Source: JAVKBW01 sp964352715
Lineage (GTDB): Bacteria > Pseudomonadota > Alphaproteobacteria > UBA8366 > Aestuariispiraceae
Length of the DNA stretch: 62,369 bases
NCBI GenBank assembly: GCA_964352715.1
Contig: CAYGSU010000014.1
Span: forward strand, 1-62,369
Direction: 5' to 3'
The notes under the pieces: model-generated
Told to the model about the DNA's origin: nothing
Seen by the model: only the letters and a program-made list of their open reading frames with translations
Databases searched by the model: none
Made by a program: the position numbers and the translations under genes
In this document: piece by piece, positions 9,038 to 18,662 of the stretch
How positions within the stretch are numbered: the first letter of the stretch is position 1
Layout: every line of letters starts with the position of its first letter

Positions 9038-10348
9038 TTAGCAGCGCGCGCGCAGGCGCACCAGTCCCCATCCATAGGTCGGGTCCCGACCGGGCTCACC
9101 CAGATCTTTCACAAATCGTTTAAGGCTGGCGCGTAACTTGTCGGTATCGGAGGGAAACCCGTGCTTGAGATGCACGGCAACCATGGCTGTGATGTAGGGG
9201 GCGGCAAAGGACGTGCCGCTTTGCTGCTTGAGACGACGAGGCGTTTCCGTCAACAGACCGACCCCAGGTGCGGCGAAATCGACATACTGACCCTGATTGG
9301 CGTACTGATAGATATCCAGCGTGTGGTCGATGGCGGTAACGGCAATGACTTTCGGATGCGCGGCAGGCCAGGCGGGTTCGGCATTTGCGCCAAAATTACC
9401 CGCCGCCGCGACAACGGCAATTCCCGAATCCATCAGCTTGTTCACCACGAAAGTCAGCACGGCGTTGCTGCTGCCGGCAATCGACATATTGACGACTCCG
9501 ACCTTCTTTTCGGCCAGCCATTCCGCCGCCTTCAGCATGTTGGACAGATTGCCGTGTTCCTTGCCGTTGCGGTCCTCGAATATACCGGCGGCGTAAAGCG
9601 AGGCCCCAGGTAGCAGGCCGCCGAGACGGCCGCCGCCCGGCTTTCCGACCAGAATGACCGCAACTGCCGTGCCGTGGTCGAACCCGGCGGACTTGCGACC
9701 TTCCTTGATGAACGAACGGTACTGAACACGCTGACCATCCAGCGATTTGGCTTTCGGATAGACCCCGCCGTCGATCATCCCCATGCGAATGCCTTCGCCG
9801 CAGGAATTGGAAACATCGCCCCAGCCAACATACTTGTTGGCATAGGTGCCTTCGCCGGCCCCGGCCGACATGTCCATGATGCTGTTCACATCGACGACAA
9901 GGCCAGGATAGTCCCTCTTGATCTTCCTGATCGCATTTTCTTCCGATACGCCCGGCGGGATAGATATCCGAACAACATTGGCGCCAAGCGTCGGCAGGCT
10001 GATGGTTTCCAACGTACGATAACCTTCGCCGTTCAGCGCTTTGAGCTGATCGGAATCGACATTCAGCAGCATGAGCTGCCCGCGTTCGATTCTCAGTTTG
10101 TCTATGTTGCGAATCTGTTCTTCAGACGGAGCCGTCACTTCCGGCGTTTCTGTGACATCCACACCAATTTCAAGACCGCCTTCCTCGACGATGACAGGCC
10201 GCCCGTTCTTGTCGAGTTTCAGGATGCTCCAGGTCGGTTCCTTTGCCGCACCGAGGCCGTCCTGTGCGATGGAACCGGCACCCGGAATTGCGAATGCCAT
10301 CGTTGCGATGACAAACGAAAATGCTATCCGCCGACAAGTTCGCTGCAT
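9038..10348 (-). CDS. Secreted S8 (subtilisin-like) serine peptidase
   Basis: Subtilase of 436 residues with a signal peptide (about residues 1-28, ending near GSIAQD). The catalytic triad is Asp193 (MIDGG), His225 (DHGTA) and Ser380 (GTSFAAP), with oxyanion Asn318 (AAAGN). Residues 30-185 form a propeptide-like region. The ATG at 10348 has AGGAAA upstream and begins the signal peptide; a longer reading from 10453 overlaps ligA and was rejected. Exported enzymes of this type degrade or mature proteins. Nothing nearby marks a dedicated substrate. It follows ligA by 80 bp and precedes the permeases by 9 bp. Confidence 0.92.
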   Translation of the reverse strand: MQRTCRRIAFSFVIATMAFAIPGAGSIAQDGLGAAKEPTWSILKLDKNGRPVIVEEGGLEIGVDVTETPEVTAPSEEQIRNIDKLRIERGQLMLLNVDSDQLKALNGEGYRTLETISLPTLGANVVRISIPPGVSEENAIRKIKRDYPGLVVDVNSIMDMSAGAGEGTYANKYVGWGDVSNSCGEGIRMGMIDGGVYPKAKSLDGQRVQYRSFIKEGRKSAGFDHGTAVAVILVGKPGGGRLGGLLPGASLYAAGIFEDRNGKEHGNLSNMLKAAEWLAEKKVGVVNMSIAGSSNAVLTFVVNKLMDSGIAVVAAAGNFGANAEPAWPAAHPKVIAVTAIDHTLDIYQYANQGQYVDFAAPGVGLLTETPRRLKQQSGTSFAAPYITAMVAVHLKHGFPSDTDKLRASLKRFVKDLGEPGRDPTYGWGLVRLRARC

Positions 10349-10428
10349 GTTCTTTCCTGACCGTGACCCGATTTCATTGAACCATGAAAGACGGCAACAT
10401 ATCCAGTTGTTCCAGCGTGGTGACGGGA

Positions 10429-12543
10429 TCAACCGGCGATCAGCGCCAGCCATTCATCTTCGGATAGTGTTTTCACGCCCAGTTCTTCGGCCTTTTTTGC
10501 CTTGGAGCCGGCATCGGCGCCGACGACGACATAATCGGTTTTTTTCGATACGGAGCCGGCAACCTTCGCGCCCAGCGATTCCGCCCTGGCCTTGGCTTCG
10601 CTTCTGGTCATCTGAACCAGCGTGCCGGTAAAGACCACGGTCTTCCCCGAAACCGGCGAGCCGTCACTGTCGGGTGCCTCGACATCCTGGACCGTTAGAT
10701 TTTTGGCCAGAGCGTTCAACACATCAATATTGTGCTGTTCGCCGAAGAAGCCCGCCAGACTGTCGGCGGCCGCCATGCCTACGGTATCGATTGACGTCAG
10801 GTCGGCATAATTCTGACCGATAAGCTCCGGCTTCTTGTGTTCATCCGGGTTGGCTTTTCGTTCGGCGGCGATCTTCACCATCGTATCGCACCAGTCGTCG
10901 AAGTTTTCATAGGTACGGGCGATCAGTTTGGCCGTTGTCTGGCCAACATGCCGGATTCCGAGCGCATAAATCAACCGGTCCAGCGGCGGTGAGGATTGCG
11001 CCTTGATCGCGTCGAGAAGATTATCGACGGATTTTTCCTTCCAGCCTTCCCGATTGAGAAGCTCGATGCGTTTGTCCGACAACCTGAATATATCTGCGGG
11101 CCCATGGATCAGACCATCCTGCCAGAATTCCTCGATACTCCTTGCGCCAAGCCCGTCTATATCCAACGCGTCGCGGCTGACGAAGTGTTTCAACCTTTCG
11201 ACCGCCTGCGCCTTGCAGATCAGACCGCCGGTGCAACGCCAGACGACTTCGCCTTCCTCGCGCACGACATCGCTGCCGCATTCAGGGCAGGTTGTCGGAA
11301 ATCTGTAAGGCTCTCCACCGCCATCTTTTGTGACCTTGATTACCTGCGGGATGACATCGCCGGCGCGCTGGATCAGAACGGAATCGCCCTCTTTAACGCC
11401 AAGCCTCTTTACCTCATCCTCGTTGTGCAAGGTTGCGCGAGAAACGACAACGCCGCCAACCGTAATCGGCTCCAGATTGGCGACGGGGGTCAGCGCCCCG
11501 GTGCGGCCAACCTGAATGGTTATCCGGTGCAGTATTGTTTCCGCCTGTTCGGCGGCAAACTTGTGGGCAATGGCCCAGCGCGGCGCGCGGCTGACGAAGC
11601 CGAGCCGCTCCTGCCAATCCAGCCGGTTGACCTTGTAGACCACGCCGTCGATATCGAAATCCAGCCGCGACCGTTCTGATACCAGAAATCGGTAATGTTC
11701 CAGAATCTCGTCGATGGACGCGGCGCAGGTGCTGGGCTCGTTGACCTCGAACCCCCACTTTTTCAACTGCTGCCGGGCCTGCCAGACCGTTTCCGCAATC
11801 GGTCCGGAAATCTCGCCCCAGGCATAGCCGAAGAATTTCAGCGGTCTTGCGGCGGTGATGCTCGAATCCAGTTGCCGCAGGCTGCCGGCGGCGGCGTTGC
11901 GCGGGTTGGCGAAAACCTTCTTGCCGGCTTCTTCCTGCCTTTCGTTCAGGCTCTTGAAATCGGATCGCGCCATATAGACTTCGCCGCGAACTTCCAGAAT
12001 GTCGGGCCAGCCGGACCCCTGCAGGATTACCGGCACGGTATCGATGGTTCGGATATTGGCGGTGACGTCTTCACCTTCGACCCCGTCGCCGCGCGTCGCC
12101 GCCTGTACCAGCTTGCCGTTTTCATAGCGAAGCGACGCCGACAGCCCGTCGATCTTCGGCTCGGCGACAATTTCAAGTTCGTCCTTTTCGCTTAAACCGA
12201 GGAATCGACGAATACGCGCGACAAAATCCGTAACGTCTTCGTCCTTGAAGGCATTGCCGAGAGACAGCATCGGTTTTGAATGGCGTATCTTGGAAAAACC
12301 GCTTGCCGGCGCGGCGCCAACCTTCAGCGACGGGCTGTCCTTTCGCACAAGGTTTGGAAACTTCCCCTCGATTGCCTGATTCCGGCGGCGAAGCGCATCA
12401 TAGTCGGCGTCACTGATCGACGGGTTGTCTTCGCCATGATACAGCGCGTCGTGATGCGCAATCTCCATGGCGAGCCGCGCCAATTCCTTACGGGCTTCCG
12501 TCTCTGTCATCGTATCGATTTCGGTATCGGTACTGCTGGTCAT
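10429..12543 (-). CDS. ligA: NAD-dependent DNA ligase LigA
   Basis: Seals nicks in replication and repair using NAD+. The adenylated Lys130 is seen in EPKIDGLSAS. An OB fold, a four-cysteine zinc finger (CPEC...CTGG..C), helix-hairpin-helix repeats and a C-terminal BRCT domain follow; the length of 704 residues is slightly above the usual 670. The ATG overlaps the recN stop as ATGA, which fixes the start and implies translational coupling. Pairing with recN is common in Alphaproteobacteria. Confidence 0.97.
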   Translation of the reverse strand: MTSSTDTEIDTMTETEARKELARLAMEIAHHDALYHGEDNPSISDADYDALRRRNQAIEGKFPNLVRKDSPSLKVGAAPASGFSKIRHSKPMLSLGNAFKDEDVTDFVARIRRFLGLSEKDELEIVAEPKIDGLSASLRYENGKLVQAATRGDGVEGEDVTANIRTIDTVPVILQGSGWPDILEVRGEVYMARSDFKSLNERQEEAGKKVFANPRNAAAGSLRQLDSSITAARPLKFFGYAWGEISGPIAETVWQARQQLKKWGFEVNEPSTCAASIDEILEHYRFLVSERSRLDFDIDGVVYKVNRLDWQERLGFVSRAPRWAIAHKFAAEQAETILHRITIQVGRTGALTPVANLEPITVGGVVVSRATLHNEDEVKRLGVKEGDSVLIQRAGDVIPQVIKVTKDGGGEPYRFPTTCPECGSDVVREEGEVVWRCTGGLICKAQAVERLKHFVSRDALDIDGLGARSIEEFWQDGLIHGPADIFRLSDKRIELLNREGWKEKSVDNLLDAIKAQSSPPLDRLIYALGIRHVGQTTAKLIARTYENFDDWCDTMVKIAAERKANPDEHKKPELIGQNYADLTSIDTVGMAAADSLAGFFGEQHNIDVLNALAKNLTVQDVEAPDSDGSPVSGKTVVFTGTLVQMTRSEAKARAESLGAKVAGSVSKKTDYVVVGADAGSKAKKAEELGVKTLSEDEWLALIAG

Positions 12544-14216
12544 GCCGCCGGTTCCGCCAGCAGAACGGAGGCAGCGGCGCGCGCTTCCTCGGTGATCTTC
12601 GAGCCTGAAATCATTCGGGCGATCTCTTCAAGCCTGTCATTCTGATTCAGTTCTTTGACCGTTGTCGATACGCCGGTCTCTTCTTCTGATTTTTCGACAC
12701 GCCAATGCGCTTCGCCAAGGGCGGCGACCTGTGGTGAATGGGTTACTACAAGTACCTGTCGGTTCCGGGCGAGGCGGCTGAGCCGGTTGCCGACCGCTGC
12801 GGCCGTGGCGCCGCCGACACCGCTGTCGACCTCATCGAAAATCAGCGTCTGGGACCCGCCTGATTCCGCCAGCACGACCTTCAGGGCCAGCAGAAACCGG
12901 CTGATCTCACCACCCGAGGCGATCTTCTGGATCGGCCCCGGCGGTGCGCCCGGATTGGTCGATGCGGTAAACACGATCCTGTTGAAACCGTTCGGCCCCC
13001 AGTCTTCTTCCGGCAGGTCGGTAATCGACGTTGCGAACCGCGCCTTTTCAAGCTTCAGTGGCACCAGTTCGGTGTTCACTGTCTTGTCGAGTTTTTCGGC
13101 AGCCTTGTACCGCGCATCTGACAGGGCCTGCGCCTTCGAGCGATAGTCCGCCAGGGCCTCTGACGCCGTTTTCTGCAACGCGTTCAGGTTATCTTCGCCC
13201 CGGTCGATCATATCCAGTTGCTGTGCGAACCTGTCTTTAAGGGCGGACAGGTCATCGGGCGCGACATGGTGTTTTCGGGCGAGATCGCGCAATGCGAACA
13301 AGCGCTCTTCTGCAGTGTCGAGGCGACTGGAATCGGCGGACAGAGAATGCGCGACATCGTTCAGCGCGCTCAGCGTTTCCGTAATCTCAATGCCGGCACG
13401 GTCAATGCTGTCGATTGCAGTATCGAGAATGCCGCCGGTTTTCGCAGCAATGCTGTCCAGCGCCTTGGCGGCCTTCCGCAGACCGGTATCGGCCCCCGTC
13501 GGTCCGGTAAGCTGCTTCTGGGCTTCCTTGATCGCTTCCGCCAGCTTTTCCGTGTTCTGCAACAGGGTCCGCTCGGCGGACAGGGCTTCGTCTTCGCCAG
13601 GCTGAGGATCGAATTTTGTCAGCTCGTCAACCGCGAAACGCAGAAACGCTTCATCCTTCCGGGCTTCTTCGGCCAACCGCCGGGCCTCGGCGAGCGCGTC
13701 CTCTGCGTCGCGCCACAGTTTATAGGCCGAAGATGTTTCCGAAACCAGTTTCACATGGCGCCCGAACGCATCGACAAGCGTTCCGTGGCGGGATACGTCA
13801 AGCAGACCTAGTTGTTCGAATTGACCTTGAATTTCAACGAGGTACAGGCCCACTTCCCGCAGCAGGGCAATGCTTACCGGTTGGTCGTTCACATATGCCC
13901 GGCTGCGCCCGTCGCTTGTCAGGCTGCGGCGCAGGGTCAGGTCCTCGGTTTCGTCGATATCGATATCGCTGTCAGTCAGCAGGCCGCGTGCAGGGTGCGT
14001 TGCAGGGCAGACAAACCGGGCCGAAACGGTGGCCTTTTCCTTGCCGTGACGGATCAGCCTAGCCTCCGCCCGTGTGCCCAGTGCAAGGCCCAGTGCGTCC
14101 AGCAGAATCGACTTGCCTGCGCCGGTCTCTCCGGTCAACACGCCCAATCCGGTATCGAATGTCAGATCAAGCGAATCGATCAGCACAACATCGCGAATGC
14201 TCAGTTCTATCAGCAC
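12540..14216 (-). CDS. recN: DNA repair protein RecN
   Basis: SMC-like ATPase acting in double-strand break repair. Walker A GETGAGKS is at residues 29-36; a central coiled coil and the C-terminal signature LLALKVVLAE, Walker B LIFDEVDSGVGG and THSPQVAA are visible. The likely start is GTG 14216, giving 558 residues that begin LIELSIRDVVLID as in other RecN proteins. An in-frame codon at 14291 would add an unrelated leader inside bamD. No SOS box is visible directly upstream; the gene follows bamD by 31 bp and probably depends on that promoter. Confidence 0.94.
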   Translation of the reverse strand: MLIELSIRDVVLIDSLDLTFDTGLGVLTGETGAGKSILLDALGLALGTRAEARLIRHGKEKATVSARFVCPATHPARGLLTDSDIDIDETEDLTLRRSLTSDGRSRAYVNDQPVSIALLREVGLYLVEIQGQFEQLGLLDVSRHGTLVDAFGRHVKLVSETSSAYKLWRDAEDALAEARRLAEEARKDEAFLRFAVDELTKFDPQPGEDEALSAERTLLQNTEKLAEAIKEAQKQLTGPTGADTGLRKAAKALDSIAAKTGGILDTAIDSIDRAGIEITETLSALNDVAHSLSADSSRLDTAEERLFALRDLARKHHVAPDDLSALKDRFAQQLDMIDRGEDNLNALQKTASEALADYRSKAQALSDARYKAAEKLDKTVNTELVPLKLEKARFATSITDLPEEDWGPNGFNRIVFTASTNPGAPPGPIQKIASGGEISRFLLALKVVLAESGGSQTLIFDEVDSGVGGATAAAVGNRLSRLARNRQVLVVTHSPQVAALGEAHWRVEKSEEETGVSTTVKELNQNDRLEEIARMISGSKITEEARAAASVLLAEPAA

Positions 14217-14247
14217 TGGACCGTCCGTCCGTTCGCATGGATGCGGG

Positions 14248-15051
14248 CTAAAATGCCCAGCTCCAGAGTGACGAAAGCCAACCTTCCTCACCAGCGGTTC
14301 GCGGTTTGCCTTCTACAAGCGCGTAGGTGTCTGCATACCATTCGCTGCCGGGGAAGTTATGTCCCAGAACCGCGGCTGCGGTCTGGGCTTCCTCGGTGAT
14401 ACCAAGCGCCATGTAGCTTTCGACGATGCGGTGAAGGGCTTCCGGTACATGGGTTGTTGTCTGAAACTGCTCGATCACCACACGGAACCGGTTGATGGCG
14501 GCAAGATGTTCGTCGCGCGACTGGTAGAAGCGGCCGATTGCGACTTCCTTGCCGGCCAGATGGTCGAGCGCCAGATCGATTTTAAGTTCCGAATCCCTAG
14601 AGTAGGGGGTGTTCGGAAACCGTCTTATAACCTCCTGAAGCGAATTCAGGGCAAGTTTGGTGATCCGCTGGTCGCGGCCGATATCGACAATCTGCTCGTA
14701 ATAGCTGATTGCCCGAAGGTAATAGGCATAGGCGACATCCGGGTCGCCGGGATGCAGATCGATATAGCGTTCCAGCGCAATGACGGCGTCGTCGTATTCA
14801 TCGTCCAGATAGTAGGCATAGGCGGACATAAGCTGCGCCTTGGTTGCCCAAACGGAATAGGGATGCTGACGGTCTACCTCGTCGAAGGCACGGGTGGCGG
14901 TTTCAAAATCCTTGGCCTGCAGCGCATCGACGGCTTCATTGTACAGTTCCTCAACAGGTCGCTCGACATATTCCGGCTCGTCCTCGGAACAGCCGGCAAG
15001 CGCCAGCGCGCCGATCATCAGAATGAGATATGTGGCTTTTCTGACCAGCAC
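14248..15051 (-). CDS. bamD: Outer membrane assembly lipoprotein BamD
   Basis: Essential lipoprotein of the BAM complex that inserts beta-barrel proteins into the outer membrane. The signal peptide ends in the lipobox LALAGC with lipidated Cys21, and five TPR-like helical repeats follow (residues 35-250). The start is GTG at 15051 with AGGG about 10 nt upstream. The product of 267 residues is close to the family norm. The 188-bp spacer to lpxC (15052-15239) should hold its promoter. Confidence 0.95.
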   Translation of the reverse strand: MLVRKATYLILMIGALALAGCSEDEPEYVERPVEELYNEAVDALQAKDFETATRAFDEVDRQHPYSVWATKAQLMSAYAYYLDDEYDDAVIALERYIDLHPGDPDVAYAYYLRAISYYEQIVDIGRDQRITKLALNSLQEVIRRFPNTPYSRDSELKIDLALDHLAGKEVAIGRFYQSRDEHLAAINRFRVVIEQFQTTTHVPEALHRIVESYMALGITEEAQTAAAVLGHNFPGSEWYADTYALVEGKPRTAGEEGWLSSLWSWAF

Positions 15052-15239
15052 CGTTTGTCGACCCTGTTTCCGTTACGCAATCACTAGAATAGCGCATGCC
15101 GACTGCTGTTTTACAATAGCCGGCACACCGTCGGGGAATCAGCATGATTCTAGACTATAGGTACAGATCAAACAGCCGACTTCAAGCCCGGCAACGGCAG
15201 TGGTCTGAACGAAGGGAAGGGCAGATCGCCCGGCCGATG

Positions 15240-16286
15240 CTATTCGGCGGCGGTCAGGAAAACCTGGTTCACGGATTCGTCTGTCCACAGCGTCCAGTTG
15301 GCGCTGTCCGAGAACAGGGCCCGCAGCAGCTTGTTGTTCAGCGCATGACCTGTGCGGTAGGCAGAAACAGCCCCCAGCAGAGGCAGGCCGGCAAGGGCGA
15401 GGTCGCCAACGCAATCCAGAATCTTGTGACGAACGAATTCATCGTCGTAGCGCAGGCCTTCGGCATTCACGATCGCATCGTCGCCGACTACAACAGCGTT
15501 TTCCAGGCTGCCGCCGCGCGCCAGACCCATCTTGCGCATGGTTTCGACTTCTTCCAGCAGGCCGAATGTGCGCGCCCGGGAAATGTCGGTCTTGAACAGA
15601 TCTTGGGAAACATCGACCCGCAGCGACTGCCTGCCGATGACGGCATGCGCGAAATCGATTGTCAGTTCAATCGACAGGCGGTCCGACGGCTCGATCGAGG
15701 CGCGGTTGCCATTCTCTTCAACTTCAACACGGCGCAGAACCTTGATGTACTGGCGCGGCGTGATCTGCTGCTCCAGACCGGCGCAGTCGATCAGGAAGAC
15801 AAACGGTTCGGCGCTGCCATCCATGACCGGCACTTCCGGCCCGGATACTTCGACCAGTGCGTTGTCCACACCGCAGCCGGACAGGGCCGACATCAGGTGT
15901 TCGACCGTAGCGACAGAAACGCCGTCTTCATTGGAAATCGTGCTGCAAAGCCGTGTGTCAGATACTTTGCTGTAAAGCGCCGGTATGACCGGGTTGCCGT
16001 CCACCGGGTCGGTCCGTTTGAAAACGATGCCGGTGCCGGCTTCCGCCGGATGCAGGCACAGGTGGATATCTTCACCACTGTGAAGCCCGATGCCTGTGCA
16101 GTGAATGGTGTTCTTCAGGGTGTGCTGCATTGCCGGCAGAAAGGATGTTCCCGCAATATCAGGCGAAATTGCATATCCGTCTGTATCGCTCATACCGTCT
16201 AACATTATCGAACTGCCCCTATTCCGTACCAGCATGCTATCGTTTGGCGGTGCAACAGTAATGAAATTTTCATTGTTTGGTTCCAT
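15240..16286 (-). CDS. lpxC: UDP-3-O-acyl-N-acetylglucosamine deacetylase LpxC
   Basis: Zinc deacetylase for the committed step of lipid A synthesis. The core begins at HTLKNTIHCTGIGLHSG. Zinc ligands and catalytic residues are seen in TVEHLMSAL and in FVRHKILDCVGD. The ATG at 16286 has AGAAGG 6 nt upstream and gives 348 residues, leaving about 50 extra N-terminal residues compared with E. coli LpxC. ATGs closer to the core (16205, 16193) have poorer ribosome sites but cannot be excluded. It lies downstream of ftsZ beyond a terminator and has an A/T-rich upstream region. Confidence 0.95.
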   Translation of the reverse strand: MEPNNENFITVAPPNDSMLVRNRGSSIMLDGMSDTDGYAISPDIAGTSFLPAMQHTLKNTIHCTGIGLHSGEDIHLCLHPAEAGTGIVFKRTDPVDGNPVIPALYSKVSDTRLCSTISNEDGVSVATVEHLMSALSGCGVDNALVEVSGPEVPVMDGSAEPFVFLIDCAGLEQQITPRQYIKVLRRVEVEENGNRASIEPSDRLSIELTIDFAHAVIGRQSLRVDVSQDLFKTDISRARTFGLLEEVETMRKMGLARGGSLENAVVVGDDAIVNAEGLRYDDEFVRHKILDCVGDLALAGLPLLGAVSAYRTGHALNNKLLRALFSDSANWTLWTDESVNQVFLTAAE

Positions 16287-16647
16287 TTCAACCTTCTGGC
16301 GACCCCATCGCGCATCCAGATGATCGACTGTCGAACCCACTCTATTTCCACAATATTTGTTTACCAACAGGCAGGCATATTCTCAAATCAAACAATGTTA
16401 CGGATTGTTACGAACAAGTATACATCTAGTTTTTACTTTGCTGGGGTTCCATTTTAACTACTTTATTTGAAAAATCATCAAATAATACTTAAAAAAATCA
16501 TGTGATCCGGCGATCTTCAGAGTTTTTCTTTTAGATTGTCTTGATTCTTATGTGTGCAAAGAGAAAGCAGTCTTGAAAAAGAAAACGGAGAGTGGATTTT
16601 TACTTCCACTCCCCGCTTGTAATCTTGGCTTTTTGGTTTTTTCCGCG
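16287..16647. other. A/T-rich intergenic region between ftsZ and lpxC
   Basis: A 361-bp interval with no gene. Near ftsZ it holds an intrinsic terminator (separate entry). The part at about 16370-16570 is strikingly A/T-rich compared with the coding DNA and should contain the lpxC promoter. A GTTACG-N5-GTTACG direct repeat lies near 16396-16412. I could not identify a convincing -35/-10 pair. Confidence 0.6.
16574..16614 (-). terminator. Intrinsic terminator of ftsZ
   Basis: On the minus strand a 10-bp stem (GGGGAGTGGA with TCCACTCTCC, one G-U pair) and an 8-nt loop are followed by GTTTTCTTTTTC. It begins 33 bp after the ftsZ stop, so transcription from the division cluster probably ends before lpxC. 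Confidence 0.85.
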
Positions 16648-18423
16648 TCAGTTTGCCTGTCGCCGGAGGAAAGCCGGAATTTCCAGCATCTCTTCGTCGG
16701 CTTTTGACGGTGTGGCGCGATCTTCGGGATTCGGAGCCGGCAGTGACTGTTGGGTCGCCTTCACAGCCGCCACGGTTTCCTGTTCCTTCGGTTTCGCGGC
16801 AGCAGCCGGTTTCGGCTCGCTGACCGGTTCCGGCGCTTCCTTCGATGCACCCATCAGGTTTGTAACACGCCGGAAGATATTGGACCGGCTGCGCCGTCCC
16901 GATTCCGCCCGTCCATTGGCAAGGTCCGCCTCACCGAACGGGTCGATACCTTTCCCGTTGGTCGCCGGCTCGTCCGGCATGGCCGGTGCAGGCGGTCTGA
17001 ACGCATCGCGAGGGATCGTCACTTCAGGCAGCTTCCGTGCCGACGGTGCTTCGGCGGCGGCAGGTTTTGCAACGACGGTTTTGGTCGGGGTTTCATCCAG
17101 CGCGCCGAAAAGGCCCGCTTCGCCGGTTTTCGCCGGGGTTTCTGCAGTTGCAGCTTCAGCCGCTACCGGTTCCTGCCCGGCTTCCTCAACCGCTTCGTCT
17201 TCAGCCGTTTCTGCCGTATCAGGCTCATCGTCCTCGACGAATTCCAGGATATCGGTCTGGTCCGCAATGACATCGTCATCGGTGACGTCCTCGGCAACCG
17301 CCGTTTCCTCGATCGCGCTTTCCGGTTCCCGCATCACCGTTTCAGTCGCGACGACCGGTTCCGGCTGTGCTTCTTCCTGAACGGTGTTCACGACGACCTT
17401 CGGACGGCTCATCGGGATGTTGCGCGGCGTTGACGGCTTGTGCATCGCCCCTTCTTCGGAATCGATGCCTGTTGCGACCACCGAAACACGCATCTTGCCT
17501 TCAAGGTTTTCGTCGAAGGTCGACCCGAAGATGATGTTCGCTTCAGTCGCGACTTCGTCACGAATGCGGTTTGCTGCTTCATCGACTTCAAACAGCGTCA
17601 TGTCGCCGCCGCCGGTGATGTTGATCAGAACGCCCTGCGCACCGCGCATGCTGACATCTTCCAGCAGCGGGTTGGCGATGGCGGCCTCGGCGGCTTTCAG
17701 CGCCCGGTGCTCGCCTTCCGACTCGCCCGTGCCCATCATCGCCTTGCCCATTTCGCTCATGACCGTCCGGATGTCGGCGAAGTCAAGATTGATCAGGCCC
17801 GGCATGACCATCAGGTCGGTCACGCCGCGAACGCCGGAATACAGAACATCATCCGCCATTTTGAACGCGTCGGCGAAAGTGGTCTTCTCGTTCGCCACCC
17901 GGAACAGATTCTGGTTCGGGATGATGATCAGCGTATCGACGAAGTCCTGAAGTTCTTCGATGCCTTCTTCAGCCAGACGCCGGCGCTGCGCACCTTCAAA
18001 GTCAAACGGCTTGGTAACGACGCCGACCGTCAGAATATTGTTTTCACGACAGGCTTCGGCGATGACCGGGGCGGCCCCGGTGCCGGTGCCGCCGCCCATG
18101 CCGGCTGTAATGAAGACCATATGCGTACCCTGCAGATGGTCCATCAGTTCTTCCATCGCCTCTTCAGCGGCTTCGCGACCGACCTGCGGTTTCGCTCCGG
18201 CGCCAAGGCCCTGGGTTAGCTGGGTGCCAAGCTGGATCTTTCGTTCGGCCTTTGAAAACTTCAAAGCCTGAGCGTCTGTATTGGCGGCGATGAATTCGAC
18301 GCCTTCCAGATTCGACCCAATCATGTTGTTGACGGCATTGCCGCCTGCACCGCCAACGCCGATAACGACAATGCGTGGTTTCAATTCCGGATCGGGTCCG
18401 GGTGGCGTGAATGTGAGCGTCAT
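16648..18423 (-). CDS. ftsZ: Cell division GTPase FtsZ
   Basis: Tubulin homologue that forms the Z ring. The GTP-binding GMGGGTGTG motif is at residues 108-116 and the T7 loop NLDFADIR follows. A conserved C-terminal peptide (EIPAFLRRQAN) for FtsA binding ends the protein. Between about residues 325 and 575 there is a long acidic, Ala/Pro/Glu-rich linker, which brings the length to 591 residues against about 380 in E. coli; long linkers are usual in Alphaproteobacteria. It has a 239-bp spacer to ftsA, which may carry its own promoter. Confidence 0.97.
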   Translation of the reverse strand: MTLTFTPPGPDPELKPRIVVIGVGGAGGNAVNNMIGSNLEGVEFIAANTDAQALKFSKAERKIQLGTQLTQGLGAGAKPQVGREAAEEAMEELMDHLQGTHMVFITAGMGGGTGTGAAPVIAEACRENNILTVGVVTKPFDFEGAQRRRLAEEGIEELQDFVDTLIIIPNQNLFRVANEKTTFADAFKMADDVLYSGVRGVTDLMVMPGLINLDFADIRTVMSEMGKAMMGTGESEGEHRALKAAEAAIANPLLEDVSMRGAQGVLINITGGGDMTLFEVDEAANRIRDEVATEANIIFGSTFDENLEGKMRVSVVATGIDSEEGAMHKPSTPRNIPMSRPKVVVNTVQEEAQPEPVVATETVMREPESAIEETAVAEDVTDDDVIADQTDILEFVEDDEPDTAETAEDEAVEEAGQEPVAAEAATAETPAKTGEAGLFGALDETPTKTVVAKPAAAEAPSARKLPEVTIPRDAFRPPAPAMPDEPATNGKGIDPFGEADLANGRAESGRRSRSNIFRRVTNLMGASKEAPEPVSEPKPAAAAKPKEQETVAAVKATQQSLPAPNPEDRATPSKADEEMLEIPAFLRRQAN

Positions 18424-18662
18424 GATGATTTCGCCTCCGTTATCGACTATAGATGCCAGGATTCGCTTCGGAAATCCAAGAGCTTAGTCGTGGTTTTGCT
18501 GCACTTTTTTGTTGCGGACTGCGACCTGAGTCGGTTTTCAATCCGCATTCCTGATTTGGAAGTTGGTACCCCCTTCGATCGCCTTTTTCTTTGTCGACCG
18601 TTTCACCGTCCCGACATGGGGCGCCGGCGCATACAGCGCCCTGGGTCGTTGAGTAGTAATTG

